Assembly: GCA_041661625.1 (NCBI GenBank)
Contig: JBAZUB010000001.1
Span: 620,001-684,000 of the forward strand
DNA length: 64,000 nucleotides
Source of the DNA: Patescibacteria group bacterium
Lineage (GTDB): Bacteria > Patescibacteriota > Patescibacteriia > JAHIZJ01
Direction of reading: 5' to 3'
In this document: in pieces, positions 7,289 to 16,272 of the stretch
Numbering within the stretch: the first letter of the stretch is position 1
Layout of the letters: the number at the start of each line of letters is the position of its first letter
Notes under the pieces: model-generated
The model's input: the letters and a program-made list of their open reading frames with translations, nothing else
Database searches by the model: none
Told to the model about the DNA's origin: nothing
Made by a program: the position numbers and the translations under genes

Positions 7289-8611
7289 TTATACTTTTAA
7301 CTTAGGTCGGTAATGGTCCATTCTCAAGACTTCTCCCGCGAGATACAGCGAGCCGGTGATTAGCACCATTCCCCGCGATCCCGCCTTGAGTGTAGCCTGT
7401 TTGAGAGCGGTTTTCAAGTCTGGTACGACTCGACTACGAGAGTATATATTGCGCAATCTACTTGGTGGAACCATACCTGGGATAGTGAGTCTGGGGAAGT
7501 AAATATCCGGGGATAATTTTATTAACATATTTATCATCCTAGCATAGTCCTTGGTGTCTTTGGCTGCGAATATAGTAACAATACTTCTTCCTTCATTACA
7601 TAACTTGTTATTTGTTATGTGCAACCTTGTAAGCGTTTTTATCAACTCTTTCATAGCCGCAGGGTTGTGCGCACCGTCCAAGATGGTTAACGGTCGACGA
7701 CGTAAAATCTGAAATCTTGCCGGCAGATTGGTTTGTTCCAATCCCTGAATAGTTGTTCGGATGGGTAATCGTAAAGCGCGCCGAGTAATATCAAATGCCA
7801 AACAGGCGTTTGCTGGTTGTTTTAGGCCGACGAGAGACAGGCTAATTGGTTGATTAGTTGATTGGTTGATCAGATTAAAACAGATGCCTTTTAACGAGAC
7901 GCTATTTAACCGAACGCGACTGGTCAGCAGCAAGCGTGCGCCTACTTGTCGGCAGCGTTTTTGGATAACTTTATACGCTGTCCCAGTATTACTAGTTACC
8001 ACCACCGAGCCTGGCTGGATAATGCCGGCTTTTTCGCCCGCGATTACCCGTATCGTCCGGCCCAGTGTGTGCGTGTGATCTAAGTCAATATCGGTAATCA
8101 CTTTGTATTTCAAACCCAGCGCCGTGGTTGAATCCAGCCGGCCGCCCAAACCAACTTCAAAAACTACCCAAGCGACTTTATTTTCGGCAAACCACAACGC
8201 AGCCGCGGCTGTCAGTACCTCAAACCACGTCGGCCGATCTTTAAGTTCGGCCTCGACTTTGGCCACGGCTGGCTGGATGCGTTTTAAAATTCGCGCCATG
8301 TCTCGTTCCGCGATCGGCTGGCCGTTGATTTGGATCCGTTCGGTGTATGACACCAAATGTGGCGAGAAAAACGCACCGGTTCGATGCCCGCCAGCTCGCA
8401 ATATGCTGGCGATCATCGCCGTAGTTGAACCCTTGCCGTTCGTACCGGCCACCTGGAAACCTTTTAATTTACGCTGCGGCTGACCGAGATATTTTAGCAA
8501 TAATCGAACGCGTTCCAATTTTAAATACTCTTTAGCGCCGAACCGCGGGAAAGATCTTAAGTATTCAATATATTGATCAATGGCCGATTGTTCTGACTTT
8601 GATGGGCTCAT
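7289..8611 (-). CDS. folC: Folylpolyglutamate synthase / dihydrofolate synthase
   Basis: This 440-aa Mur-ligase-like enzyme adds glutamate to folates. The P-loop is GTNGKGSTT (about 57-65), followed by the omega-loop motif SPHLVSYTERIQING and the late DGAHNPAAM motif. The gene overlaps nfo by 4 nt (ATGA) at its start. Two in-frame stretches look like intergenic repeats inserted into coding DNA: a TTGATT-rich run at 7842-7878 encoding NLINQSTNQ and a TTGTTA-rich run at 7581-7622 encoding ITNNKLCNEGRS. Both fall at likely surface loops. Confidence 0.92.
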   Translation of the reverse strand: MSPSKSEQSAIDQYIEYLRSFPRFGAKEYLKLERVRLLLKYLGQPQRKLKGFQVAGTNGKGSTTAMIASILRAGGHRTGAFFSPHLVSYTERIQINGQPIAERDMARILKRIQPAVAKVEAELKDRPTWFEVLTAAAALWFAENKVAWVVFEVGLGGRLDSTTALGLKYKVITDIDLDHTHTLGRTIRVIAGEKAGIIQPGSVVVTSNTGTAYKVIQKRCRQVGARLLLTSRVRLNSVSLKGICFNLINQSTNQPISLSLVGLKQPANACLAFDITRRALRLPIRTTIQGLEQTNLPARFQILRRRPLTILDGAHNPAAMKELIKTLTRLHITNNKLCNEGRSIVTIFAAKDTKDYARMINMLIKLSPDIYFPRLTIPGMVPPSRLRNIYSRSRVVPDLKTALKQATLKAGSRGMVLITGSLYLAGEVLRMDHYRPKLKV

Positions 8612-9444
8612 GTCATCTGTTCGCGGATTTCTTTCAACACGGCTATATCCGCGACCACGCCATCTGGTTCGGTCTCCAGAATTAGATCGCAGTATTGTAA
8701 CCGCGGGTCTGACATTATCGCCTCGAAACCGGCCCGGCCGATTTTCCCTTGTCCGATATGTTCGTGCCTATCCTTGTGCGAATTAATTTCCACCATGGAA
8801 TCGTTGATATGAAACAATCGCAACCTTTTCAATCCCAATATCTGGTCAAATGCATCGAATGTCGCCCGCGCCGCGGCCGGCGTTCGAATGTCATAGCCCG
8901 AAGCAAATGTATGCTGGGTGTCATAACAGACGCCAATCTCATCGTGGCCCGACTGTTCGATAATAGCCGCGACTTCTTCAAACGTATCACCGATCACCGC
9001 CCCTGCGCCGGCTGATAGTTCAATCAGAAACTGCGATGAACCAGTATAATTATTCAGTATATTTTTTACCGCATCCACTACCAATCGCCGCCCCTCAGCT
9101 TCGCCGGCGTCCTTGGCGGAACCAAGATGAGTCATCACCGCCGCCGCGCCCAACGCACTGGCTCGTTCTAATTCCTCTCGGATGATCCGGATCGAGTTGC
9201 CGCGAATCCGCTCATCAAGTGAAGCGAGATTAATATAGTAAGGCGTATGAATATAACAAGCCGACTGACCGGCTGCGGTCATGGCTTGTTGGAATTGCTT
9301 GATTGATTCGGCAGTCAAAGCCGGCGCGGCACCGCCCCGGGGTGACCGACTGAATATTTGGCAGCACTCACAACCCAGCGCCTGGGCGCGGGCTGGTGCT
9401 TCGGCTAAGCCGCCGGCCGTGGAGACATGGGCTCCGATTTGCAT
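8608..9444 (-). CDS. nfo: Endonuclease IV (AP endonuclease)
   Basis: This 278-aa TIM-barrel enzyme cuts 5' of abasic sites. It starts MQIGAHVSTAGGL, the typical N-terminus, and carries Zn-ligand motifs including CYDTQHTFASGYD, LFHINDS, HKDRHEHIGQGKIG and ILETE near the C-terminus. Length is normal. With UDG about 3 kb downstream it makes a base-excision repair pair on the same strand. Start ATG is 6 nt after tig. Confidence 0.95.
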   Translation of the reverse strand: MQIGAHVSTAGGLAEAPARAQALGCECCQIFSRSPRGGAAPALTAESIKQFQQAMTAAGQSACYIHTPYYINLASLDERIRGNSIRIIREELERASALGAAAVMTHLGSAKDAGEAEGRRLVVDAVKNILNNYTGSSQFLIELSAGAGAVIGDTFEEVAAIIEQSGHDEIGVCYDTQHTFASGYDIRTPAAARATFDAFDQILGLKRLRLFHINDSMVEINSHKDRHEHIGQGKIGRAGFEAIMSDPRLQYCDLILETEPDGVVADIAVLKEIREQMT

Positions 9445-9449
9445 AGTGA

Positions 9450-10745
9450 CTATTTAGCTGCGATTGGGTAAACTAACCCTTCTAAGAATTCGAATACCTT
9501 CCGGTTCAGCATAACATTTTCCAGGTAGTCGCGGTACTGCGGTGAATCAATCTTACCGTAGGTCTCCACGTCGTCTTTGTAATGCTCCTTTTGGTGCTTG
9601 ATCTCGGCGTCAATCTGGTCGGGTGACACGGTCAGCTGCTCCTGCTGCTGGATCGCGCGCAGTACTAAGGCGCTCTTGATACGATGATGCGCCTGCTCGA
9701 CAAACTCCTGGCGCAGATCGGCTTCGGTTTTTTTCAGCTGCTGCAAATAATTTTCCCAGGACAATCCCTGCTGTACAGCGCCCTGCTTTAATTCCGAGAG
9801 CATTCGATCCAATTCCGACTCGACCAACACGTCGGGTATTTCGCCGAACTTAGTGCTGGCCACTATTTCTTTGATCAATTCCACTTCAAATCGCTGTTGT
9901 TCTTTTTCGGTGTGCTCATGATGCAAATTGGCATTGATCTGCTTTTCTAGTGCCGCCCGATTCTCGAACTTGCCGACCGCTTTAGCGAACTCATCATTCA
10001 CTTCCGGCAGATCGATCTGATAGATATTCTTAGCCGTGGCTTTGAAGTTCACTTCTTTGCCGGCCAGCTGTTTTTGAAAGTAATCCTTCGGGTAGGACAG
10101 CTTGAATTCCTTGACGTCGCCTTTCTTCATGCCAGTGAGTTGTTCTTCCATGCCGGGCACCACTTGTTGTTTGCCTAATATTATCGACTGGTTATGGGCT
10201 TGGCCGTTTTCCAGCGCCACCCCATCCAGAGAGAGATGCAAATCGACTTCGATCCGGTCACCCTTGCGGGCGGGACGATCCACCAGCGCTTCCTTCGAAC
10301 GCATCCAGCGTAAATCTTCCAGCGTCCGCTCGAGTTCTTTCTCGTCCAGCTTGATATCTTTCTTCCGCGCCTTGATATTTTTATAGTCGCCCAGTGTTAC
10401 TTCCGGCATGAGCGCCACTGTGGCCGTGTAAACGAATGGGTTGCCGGGCGCCACCTTCACCAGCGCCACTTCAGGCCGGCCGATGGCCTCCAGTTTATTA
10501 TCAATCACCGCCTGAGGATAAGTTTGGCGCACGATCTCTTCAGCCGCTTCTTGGTAAATCGCCGCTTCACCGTATTTTTGCACTACCATATTATAAGGCG
10601 CCTTGCCCGGTCGGAATCCGGCGAAGTTGGCGTGTTCGGAAATATGCTGGGCGGTTTTTTCGAGTGCCGACTTTATTTCGTCAGACTGCAGCTCAATAGT
10701 CAGCTTGATTTGATTCTTGTGCAGGTGTTCGATCTGGACATTCAT
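9450..10745 (-). CDS. tig: Trigger factor
   Basis: This 431-aa ribosome-associated chaperone has the ribosome-binding signature GFRPGKAP at about 43-50, an FKBP-type peptidyl-prolyl isomerase domain (about 155-245) and a long alpha-helical C-terminal arm domain. Family length is about 430, so it is complete. It is the first gene of the tig-nfo-folC unit and has a promoter 41 nt upstream of its start. Confidence 0.95.
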   Translation of the reverse strand: MNVQIEHLHKNQIKLTIELQSDEIKSALEKTAQHISEHANFAGFRPGKAPYNMVVQKYGEAAIYQEAAEEIVRQTYPQAVIDNKLEAIGRPEVALVKVAPGNPFVYTATVALMPEVTLGDYKNIKARKKDIKLDEKELERTLEDLRWMRSKEALVDRPARKGDRIEVDLHLSLDGVALENGQAHNQSIILGKQQVVPGMEEQLTGMKKGDVKEFKLSYPKDYFQKQLAGKEVNFKATAKNIYQIDLPEVNDEFAKAVGKFENRAALEKQINANLHHEHTEKEQQRFEVELIKEIVASTKFGEIPDVLVESELDRMLSELKQGAVQQGLSWENYLQQLKKTEADLRQEFVEQAHHRIKSALVLRAIQQQEQLTVSPDQIDAEIKHQKEHYKDDVETYGKIDSPQYRDYLENVMLNRKVFEFLEGLVYPIAAK

Positions 10746-10785
10746 GATGGTGATAATACGGTAATAAGTAATAAATAACTAACTT

Positions 10786-10814
10786 ATCCTAGCGTAATCG
10801 GCGTTCTTTGTAAA
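10786..10814 (-). promoter_or_regulatory. Promoter of the tig-nfo-folC unit
   Basis: Minus strand TTTACA (10814-10809), 17 nt, TAGGAT (10791-10786), about 40 nt before the tig ATG. Confidence 0.6.
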
Positions 10815-11055
10815 GATGCCGACATGTTTGTTCTTCTCTTTCCTAAGACAGCACTTGAGTGCTGGTGAATAGGACTCTAGCCCGAAAACAACCGAGAACG
10901 GCTAAAACCGACAAACCCTAGCTTAAGCTAGGTCTTCGGAAACACAAAAACTCATGTCTCAGGAATCTTCGATTATTATTGATAGAAACATTTATGTCCC
11001 CGCCACATCTCTTTAGTTAACCAGCCCCCTATCAAATAATTTAATAATCCTAAAT
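10815..11055. other. Non-coding stretch with several hairpins
   Basis: No credible gene. It holds a CAGCACT/AGTGCTG hairpin (about 10850-10866) and a CCTAGCTTAAGCTAGG palindrome (about 10916-10931). It separates the DUF3048 gene from the tig promoter and may hold the DUF3048 3' untranslated region or a small RNA. I see no known RNA motif. Confidence 0.4.
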
Positions 11056-11072
11056 AGCTCCCTTCGGGAGCT
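11056..11072 (-). terminator. Hairpin after the DUF3048 gene
   Basis: Perfect 7-bp AGCTCCC/GGGAGCT stem with 3-nt loop, about 30 nt past the stop; followed on the minus strand by ATTTAGG, a weak U-tract. Confidence 0.5.
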
Positions 11073-11103
11073 ACCGGCCTTTTTCCTTGTTACTTCTTAC
11101 TTG

Positions 11104-12405
11104 TTACTTATATAAAACCGTCCGATCCTTCGGCACCACTTCGATCCAGATGTTACCGCGGTTCAGCTCAATCTCTTTCCCATTGGCGTAATAGTACTTC
11201 GTCCGGTAATTCATGTTCGGACGTTTCCATGTAATGTTTTGCAGCTTGCCGTCTATCAACAAATAGCCTTTGCCGGTACCGGTGATATCCAGCTGGATAC
11301 GTTTTTTTCTGTCCAAAATCTTCTCTTTGGGAATCAGCTGGACGATTACGTTTTTAGCTTTGACCTGGGTTGGCTTGGAATAATTGGCATCGTACTGCGG
11401 CCGGCCGCCGTTGTAACGCAGATAGCTATTGCTAGCCTTATCGTATTTGTAGGTGGCAATAAAAGCCGCGCCGGACTTGAAGTCGACGATCAGCTGTCTT
11501 TTTTCATTCGGTCTTTTCTTCAGCTCCAGATCGTTCTTGAATTTCCACGATTCATATGTCGCTTGTATCGTGTTGACTTTATAATCAACTTTCGCCTGTT
11601 TCATCTTGGCGCCCGAGGTATACAGATTGTGCGGCGCCGCGTTTTTCGTGCGAAAAAAATATTTAGCCGTCTTGCTTACCAGCGCGTCCAAGCTACGCAC
11701 TTTCAACCGGCCAATTTCCTGAAACGCGTCGTAACTGCCGCCGGCGTGCATGTAGGCGCCCTGGTATTCTTTCACCCAATCGACATAGTACGGCCGAGCC
11801 GAGCGCACCGGGCCGACCTTGGGCATATCATCACGATTATACAGCGCGACAAACCTGGGAATACCGCCCTCGGCCAGCGTTTCGTACACGACACCAGCCG
11901 ACGCCAGCCCCGCCTGCGGCCGGGCTTCGGGGGTATTTTCAATCATCACCGCCACTGGCGGCTCGTTGGCCTGGTTAGAATCCATCATTACCCCGTTTAA
12001 CCGACTGGGTAGGACTTTCGGCACCTGCACGGTTATTTTGGCCGTAAAGGCGCTCTTGATTTTACCGGATATCGCCTGGGCTTGAATGGTGTGCTTACCG
12101 GGACCGTATTTCAATTTCGACTGATAGCGAAAACTAGCCGTACCCTTTTTACCGTTGGCGATTTTAGTACCGCCGATCACTTTACCGTCCATGATAATGA
12201 ATACCGAACTGTTATTGGCCACTAAGCCGGTGACAATAATCGGCTGATCCCGGACTATCTGCTGATTATTCTTAGGCGAAAGAATTGTGGGAGCTGATAG
12301 TGCCAGCGCCTGTTTAGCCCAAAAGACAACAAAAACACTTAGCACTATCGCGCTAATGGTTATTCTGCGCAAATTGTTTCGTGTTTCTTTTTGTTTTATC
12401 ACCAT
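11104..12405 (-). CDS. DUF3048 (YerB-like) surface protein with Ig-like domain
   Basis: In this 433-aa secreted or membrane-anchored protein a hydrophobic segment at about 16-35 acts as signal or anchor. Next comes an Ig-like module (about 38-130; APTILSPKNNQQIV ... GKHTIQAQA), then a DUF3048 domain (about 148-430) recognised by EARPQAGL, YETLAEGGIPRF, GPVRSARPYYVDW and HAGGSYDAF. The function of DUF3048 is not established. The Ig-like module resembles the two modules of the 382-aa protein at 21426-22574, so they are probably part of one cell-surface set. Downstream hairpin at 11056-11072. Confidence 0.88.
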   Translation of the reverse strand: MVIKQKETRNNLRRITISAIVLSVFVVFWAKQALALSAPTILSPKNNQQIVRDQPIIVTGLVANNSSVFIIMDGKVIGGTKIANGKKGTASFRYQSKLKYGPGKHTIQAQAISGKIKSAFTAKITVQVPKVLPSRLNGVMMDSNQANEPPVAVMIENTPEARPQAGLASAGVVYETLAEGGIPRFVALYNRDDMPKVGPVRSARPYYVDWVKEYQGAYMHAGGSYDAFQEIGRLKVRSLDALVSKTAKYFFRTKNAAPHNLYTSGAKMKQAKVDYKVNTIQATYESWKFKNDLELKKRPNEKRQLIVDFKSGAAFIATYKYDKASNSYLRYNGGRPQYDANYSKPTQVKAKNVIVQLIPKEKILDRKKRIQLDITGTGKGYLLIDGKLQNITWKRPNMNYRTKYYYANGKEIELNRGNIWIEVVPKDRTVLYK

Positions 12406-12460
12406 CTAAGTGTAGCACGTTTTCCAGAATATTTCAAGCCCCTACCCCGTGTTTAATTCC

Positions 12461-12495
12461 GTCATTGCCACGCTCGCCGACTCGCTCGCAATGAC
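12461..12495. repeat. Interspersed inverted-repeat element, copy B (short)
   Basis: GTCATTGCCACGCTCG ... CTCGCAATGAC, a shortened version of copies A (1523-1623) and C (21040-21154). Confidence 0.7.
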
Positions 12496-12532
12496 GATGA
12501 TATATCTAAGACAGTTGTGGTGAAATCGGTTA

Positions 12533-12868
12533 TTATTTCTCCACTTCAAAAAAATGCCGCGCATCCATTGGAGTAGACGCACGGCAGGGAGTGAACGGGC
12601 GGAACGGTTGGGTAGACTTACAACCATTGGGAATTTCCCGCTGGTTTGCACGTCCCGCCCGAACAAGTGGAGGCGCGGCCCGACGCACGTACGCGGGCTG
12701 GGCTTGTTTGTTGCCACGATGGGATATGCCAAACCACCATGGAACAAGACACCAGACCTCATCTGGTCGTACAGCAGATTGCGCACGATGCGGACCGGTC
12801 AAAACCGGGTCCGGGTCAGAGCCGCGCTCCGGATATTGGAGACAGACTGGGACTACTCGCTCAATCAC
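12533..12868 (-). CDS. Possible small protein coupled to the 86-aa gene
   Basis: A GTG start overlaps the TGA of the upstream 86-aa gene (GTGA), a typical coupled arrangement, and the frame runs 111 codons. The product is rich in Pro and Arg and has no recognisable motif. Other frames are also open here (one on the minus strand is equally protein-like), so the reading frame is uncertain. Confidence 0.3.
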   Translation of the reverse strand: MIERVVPVCLQYPERGSDPDPVLTGPHRAQSAVRPDEVWCLVPWWFGISHRGNKQAQPAYVRRAAPPLVRAGRANQREIPNGCKSTQPFRPFTPCRASTPMDARHFFEVEK

Positions 12869-13125
12869 GAAATCAATTGACCGCTCTGCAACGTTGTCAG
12901 AATGCCGGCGACAAGTCGCTGATCGGTAGTGCCAGGCTCCAAACCGGCTTCGAGAGCCAGTAGTTTGTCGTAAACCTGTGACCGCAGGCGCGTGTTGGTC
13001 GGGCTGGCTTGGTACTGCCGGAGTATCGCCAACAGTCCGCGTATCTCGCCCCGACAGTCGGGATTTCTATCCCGAATCTGCTCTAGCGTTTCGGGTAAAG
13101 TGCCCAGGAACTCATCAAGATCCAT
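12865..13125 (-). CDS. Hypothetical helical protein, 86 aa (accessory gene)
   Basis: The start ATG at 13125 follows GGAAAGGAGGCGCCG, a strong ribosome site; the longer open frame upstream is not used. The product starts MDLDEFLGTLPETLEQIRDR and is predicted all-helical and soluble. It resembles no family I know. High GC and a strong Shine-Dalgarno place it with the accessory genes. The 3' end overlaps a GTG-started frame. Confidence 0.65.
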   Translation of the reverse strand: MDLDEFLGTLPETLEQIRDRNPDCRGEIRGLLAILRQYQASPTNTRLRSQVYDKLLALEAGLEPGTTDQRLVAGILTTLQSGQLIS

Positions 13126-13410
13126 CGGCGCCTCCTTTCCGCGGGTGCGATCCGGGTTTGCCTTCGCCAATGTCGCTAGACCTCATTCCGACATTTCCAG
13201 CTGATGTGTATCACAGTAAGTGTCAAGATGTCCGTATTGAATATAATCTCAACCGCCCCCGTGCTAATATGTCCAGCAACAATTCCCAGGACCGACATCA
13301 ACTACAAACGGCCCCCTCCTTCTCTAAGGAGGGGGCACACTGGAAATTTACGTTACCACTGTCTTACTAACCAACTATTAAGAATAGGGGGCGGTTGTTA
13401 CGAGGGTTAG
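13126..13410. other. Intergenic region with GC-rich hairpin
   Basis: No gene seen. A hairpin GCCCCCTCCTT/AAGGAGGGGGC at 13311-13336 lies about 75 nt past the stop of the PaaK-like gene on its 3' side; its stem resembles the core of the 40-nt palindrome at 41460-41499. A TTGACA on the minus strand near 13230 has no well-placed -10. Confidence 0.45.
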
Positions 13411-14868
13411 TTAATGTTTCGGCCTAGCGTCTATTATTCGCTTATCTTTCAATTCCGTTTCCAAGCCGATCTTCTGCATCAACGTTTCTATGGGGCATTG
13501 TTTTAACGTGATGCCAACGCCAATTTCATCTACAATCACTTTCTGCAGCTTGGACGCGTACTGATCAAACTGCGCCGCCTCTTTCAATGCCACCTCAACT
13601 ACGAGTTCATCGACTTCGAACGGGTCGTTATTTTTCTTTTGGATCGTCACCTGCCATTCTTCGATTTCGGGAATGCCGGACAGCAATGGGTAAAACGCGT
13701 TCATATTTACCAGCTCGCCCTTTACTTTGGTGAGATGAAATTCTTTGATCTCGGAGGTACGCTGTATGTCGGCTTTAATTCGCGGAACGGTTTTACCGCA
13801 ATACGGACACGGTCCGTATTCCATGCCCGGGCACATATCGCCCGTGCGATAACGCAATACTACCGAGCCACGCCAGTTCAAAGCCGTGTAGACTAATTCA
13901 CCCGGCTCACCGTCTTTAACACGATTACCCTCTTTATCTATCACCTCAAAAAACTCGGTATCGGGATAAGTGTGATAACCGGATTTCTCGTGGCATTGAA
14001 TCCAGGCCGTCTTACCTTCGGTCATAGCGTACGTAGCCAGAATGCTGGGCTCTTTGGCGCCTAATTGAACCAACAATTCGCGCACCTTATCGCGTAAACC
14101 CTGGCTGACCCGTTCGCCACCGAACACGACTTGTTTAACACTGGAAAAATCTCGGTTCTGATGCACCGCTTCGCGTAGTAAGTGGTAGCCGTATCCGGGG
14201 ATGAATAATAGTAGCCCGGCCTTCAGCCGTTCGATCGCGTCGATGATCTTTTGTGTTCCCATTACCTTGCCGCCACCGGTTTGCAACGAAGTTAAACCAA
14301 GTGTAACCAACGCGTTGTACGCCAGCCAAAAAGCCAGGTGCGGCGAATAGGGAAAGCCGTTGATGGCTACCAAACTTCGATCCAGTTTGATGACATCCAA
14401 CATGCGTCGACCGCTTTCTTGCATTTGCTTTACATCAAACTCGGAATACGTAAACGGCGTCGGCAGTGCGGTTCGCCCGGTCGTGAAATGCATATGGATC
14501 GGTTTGTACTCGCGCTCTAATTTTCTCTTCACGTCTTGCTTGGTCAATTTGGCCCAGAGAATTTTCATTAACTGCGACTTGGTGGCGTATTGCTTGATCA
14601 GTTCCGGCGTCGGCTGGAGAATGAACTGACGCGGTTTGGCCGGATCTTCGGCGGTCGGCGCCAGATTAGCCTTGGAAGTGAATGGAATCTTAACCAAGTC
14701 CGCCGTACTGCGGATATCGCTGAAAGATAAATTGTGCTTTTTAAAAAGCTCCCGATAATAAGGGCTATAGGGAACGTAATGACGAAAATATTTCCGCACC
14801 TGCCGGTCCTGGATCGATCGGATTTTGTCGGCGGATGCGTGACTTAGACGGTACCAGGTGTCGGACAT
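13411..14868 (-). CDS. PaaK-like AMP-dependent ligase (phenylacetate-CoA ligase family)
   Basis: This 485-aa adenylate-forming protein shows the family's TTGRTALPTPF segment (about 128-138), a GGERVSQGLRD loop and the MTEGK motif near the AMP site. A YRTGD motif followed by a C-x(4)-CPYCG cluster resembles the zinc-like knuckle seen in some PaaK homologues. The substrate is probably a carboxylic acid activated as an acyl-adenylate, but no CoA or pathway genes are nearby, so true function is unknown. It is the only gene of its kind in the window and is followed by the hairpin at 13311-13336. Confidence 0.8.
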   Translation of the reverse strand: MSDTWYRLSHASADKIRSIQDRQVRKYFRHYVPYSPYYRELFKKHNLSFSDIRSTADLVKIPFTSKANLAPTAEDPAKPRQFILQPTPELIKQYATKSQLMKILWAKLTKQDVKRKLEREYKPIHMHFTTGRTALPTPFTYSEFDVKQMQESGRRMLDVIKLDRSLVAINGFPYSPHLAFWLAYNALVTLGLTSLQTGGGKVMGTQKIIDAIERLKAGLLLFIPGYGYHLLREAVHQNRDFSSVKQVVFGGERVSQGLRDKVRELLVQLGAKEPSILATYAMTEGKTAWIQCHEKSGYHTYPDTEFFEVIDKEGNRVKDGEPGELVYTALNWRGSVVLRYRTGDMCPGMEYGPCPYCGKTVPRIKADIQRTSEIKEFHLTKVKGELVNMNAFYPLLSGIPEIEEWQVTIQKKNNDPFEVDELVVEVALKEAAQFDQYASKLQKVIVDEIGVGITLKQCPIETLMQKIGLETELKDKRIIDARPKH

Positions 14869-14945
14869 GTTAGGGCAATTAAGAATTTAGAATTGAGAAT
14901 GTAGAATGGGCGAAGTATTCATAAGGTGTTACGGTGTAGTTGTTA

Positions 14946-15221
14946 TTATCTTTCTTTTTTTATCCACTCCCAAAATTTTTTCGACATCCAACCATTTCTA
15001 TTTTGTATGTTCAGTTCACAAACAAATAAATCTCCAGTCGGCTCTACAAGTGGCTGTAGCCTACTAACCCACTTTTCTACGTCGGATGTAGAATATACAA
15101 CCCAATTTTTACTATTGTACCTAAACCAGTCAACTGCTAGGTTCATCTTTTGTTCCACGGTATCAAAAGCAACGCTCTCTTTTGGCACGATGTAAATATG
15201 GTAGAACCTGCCCTCGGTCAT
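14946..15221 (-). CDS. Small ferredoxin-fold-like protein, 91 aa
   Basis: Alternating strands and helices, with the pattern WVVYSTSDVEKWVSRLQ ... DLFVCELN ending in a W-x3-WIKK helix. This is reminiscent of small Cas2-like/SinR-type ferredoxin-fold proteins, but the catalytic Asp near the N-terminus is not obvious, and no CRISPR array is nearby. Start ATG shares a base with the TAA of the upstream gene (TAATG), so the pair is coupled. Function unknown. Confidence 0.6.
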   Translation of the reverse strand: MTEGRFYHIYIVPKESVAFDTVEQKMNLAVDWFRYNSKNWVVYSTSDVEKWVSRLQPLVEPTGDLFVCELNIQNRNGWMSKKFWEWIKKER

Positions 15222-15634
15222 TATGGTTTTCCTCCCTCAGAGTTATTTTCATCTGGTATTTGTGCGGCGCTTTCCGTAATTTCGATTGGTTTATCCTCCT
15301 CCATTTCAGATAACTTCTTGGAGATTTCCGGCTTGCCTTTTGCTGCTAATTGAATCTGTTCATGAATCAAAAATTCGGCGCCCTCTAAAATTGCGGCTTG
15401 TGGGTTTTTATTCGCAAAGTTTATTAACCTCCAAAGTATGACTATAGCGAATATGAAAATAAGTAGTATGCTGCCAATGCTCATCCACTGATTATTAGCC
15501 CGAATTGCAATTCCAAATATGCATAGCGATACAATAATAATTACAACGCATACTTTTGTAAAAATACCGCCTTTAAGCTTAATTCCTGTTGCTGTCTTTA
15601 TTAACTTGCTGATATCGTAATCCATTTGTGACAA
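15221..15634 (-). CDS. Hypothetical membrane protein, 137 aa
   Basis: Two adjacent membrane helices (about 25-44 and 50-69) are followed by a soluble, acidic C-terminal half (about 75-137) that ends EGGKP. No family recognised. It forms a two-gene unit with the 91-aa protein, whose start overlaps its stop. The base composition is more AT-rich than neighbouring acyltransferase genes, which may point to a separate origin. Confidence 0.62.
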   Translation of the reverse strand: MSQMDYDISKLIKTATGIKLKGGIFTKVCVVIIIVSLCIFGIAIRANNQWMSIGSILLIFIFAIVILWRLINFANKNPQAAILEGAEFLIHEQIQLAAKGKPEISKKLSEMEEDKPIEITESAAQIPDENNSEGGKP

Positions 15635-15648
15635 TAAACAACAGATAG

Positions 15649-16272
15649 TTAGTGATTATACAACTTACCCGACAGCCGAGCGACCGTCTCCGCCACCTGC
15701 CCAGTAGCCGCATCCAACTGTTCGCGGGTAAGTTCACCCACCGGTGCTGGCCAGCTGATGGGCGCGCCGATGTTGATCGTTAGCCGCCCGCGCCCCCTCA
15801 AGAGTAATAGTATCGAATCCCGGTAACTAGCGCCAGAGGGTCCGATTAACCCGATGGGCAATACCGGCACGTGGCCTATAATGGCCGTACGGACGACGCC
15901 GGTTTTGAATGGCAGTAATTCCGGCTGGTCGTTGCGCGCGCCCTCGGGAAAATAGCAAATCGAAAAGCCCCGCCGCAGACGCTCGATCGATTGCACCACT
16001 ACCCGTTCTTTGTTTTCTTTGGGAATCTTGATCGTCGAACGATACAAACGATAGTTATTCGTCCGAGATATGAAGTATACGCGCCGGTTTGTCACCCGGG
16101 AGATAATCATGCCGATATATATGCCATCCAGGTAATCAATATGATTGGCAGCAATCACAAACCCGTTTCCAATCGGAATATGTTCCTGGCCATTTATCCC
16201 CGCGATGTAACGACGCATCTGACGACCTAGAAATAGGTAGCTCAGGGCGTAGGTAGGAATTCTAAAAGTCAT
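15649..16272 (-). CDS. PlsC-like 1-acylglycerol-3-phosphate acyltransferase, paralogue 1
   Basis: This 207-aa LPLAT-superfamily enzyme has acyltransferase motif I NHIDYLD (HX4D), motif III FPEGARN and a GPSGASYRDS segment. Such enzymes acylate lysophosphatidate in membrane lipid synthesis. It is the last of three tandem overlapping paralogues (15649-17495). It overlaps the next by 11 nt. Confidence 0.88.
   Translation of the reverse strand: MTFRIPTYALSYLFLGRQMRRYIAGINGQEHIPIGNGFVIAANHIDYLDGIYIGMIISRVTNRRVYFISRTNNYRLYRSTIKIPKENKERVVVQSIERLRRGFSICYFPEGARNDQPELLPFKTGVVRTAIIGHVPVLPIGLIGPSGASYRDSILLLLRGRGRLTINIGAPISWPAPVGELTREQLDAATGQVAETVARLSGKLYNH

Noticed and set aside
12442..12786. Alternative minus-strand frame overlapping the GTGA-coupled ORF
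   Set aside because: Protein-like in part, but without a ribosome site or coupling; reported only as a competing frame.
14946..15221. Cas2
   Set aside because: The ferredoxin-like pattern alone is not enough; there is no array or cas1, and the N-terminal catalytic Asp is not evident.
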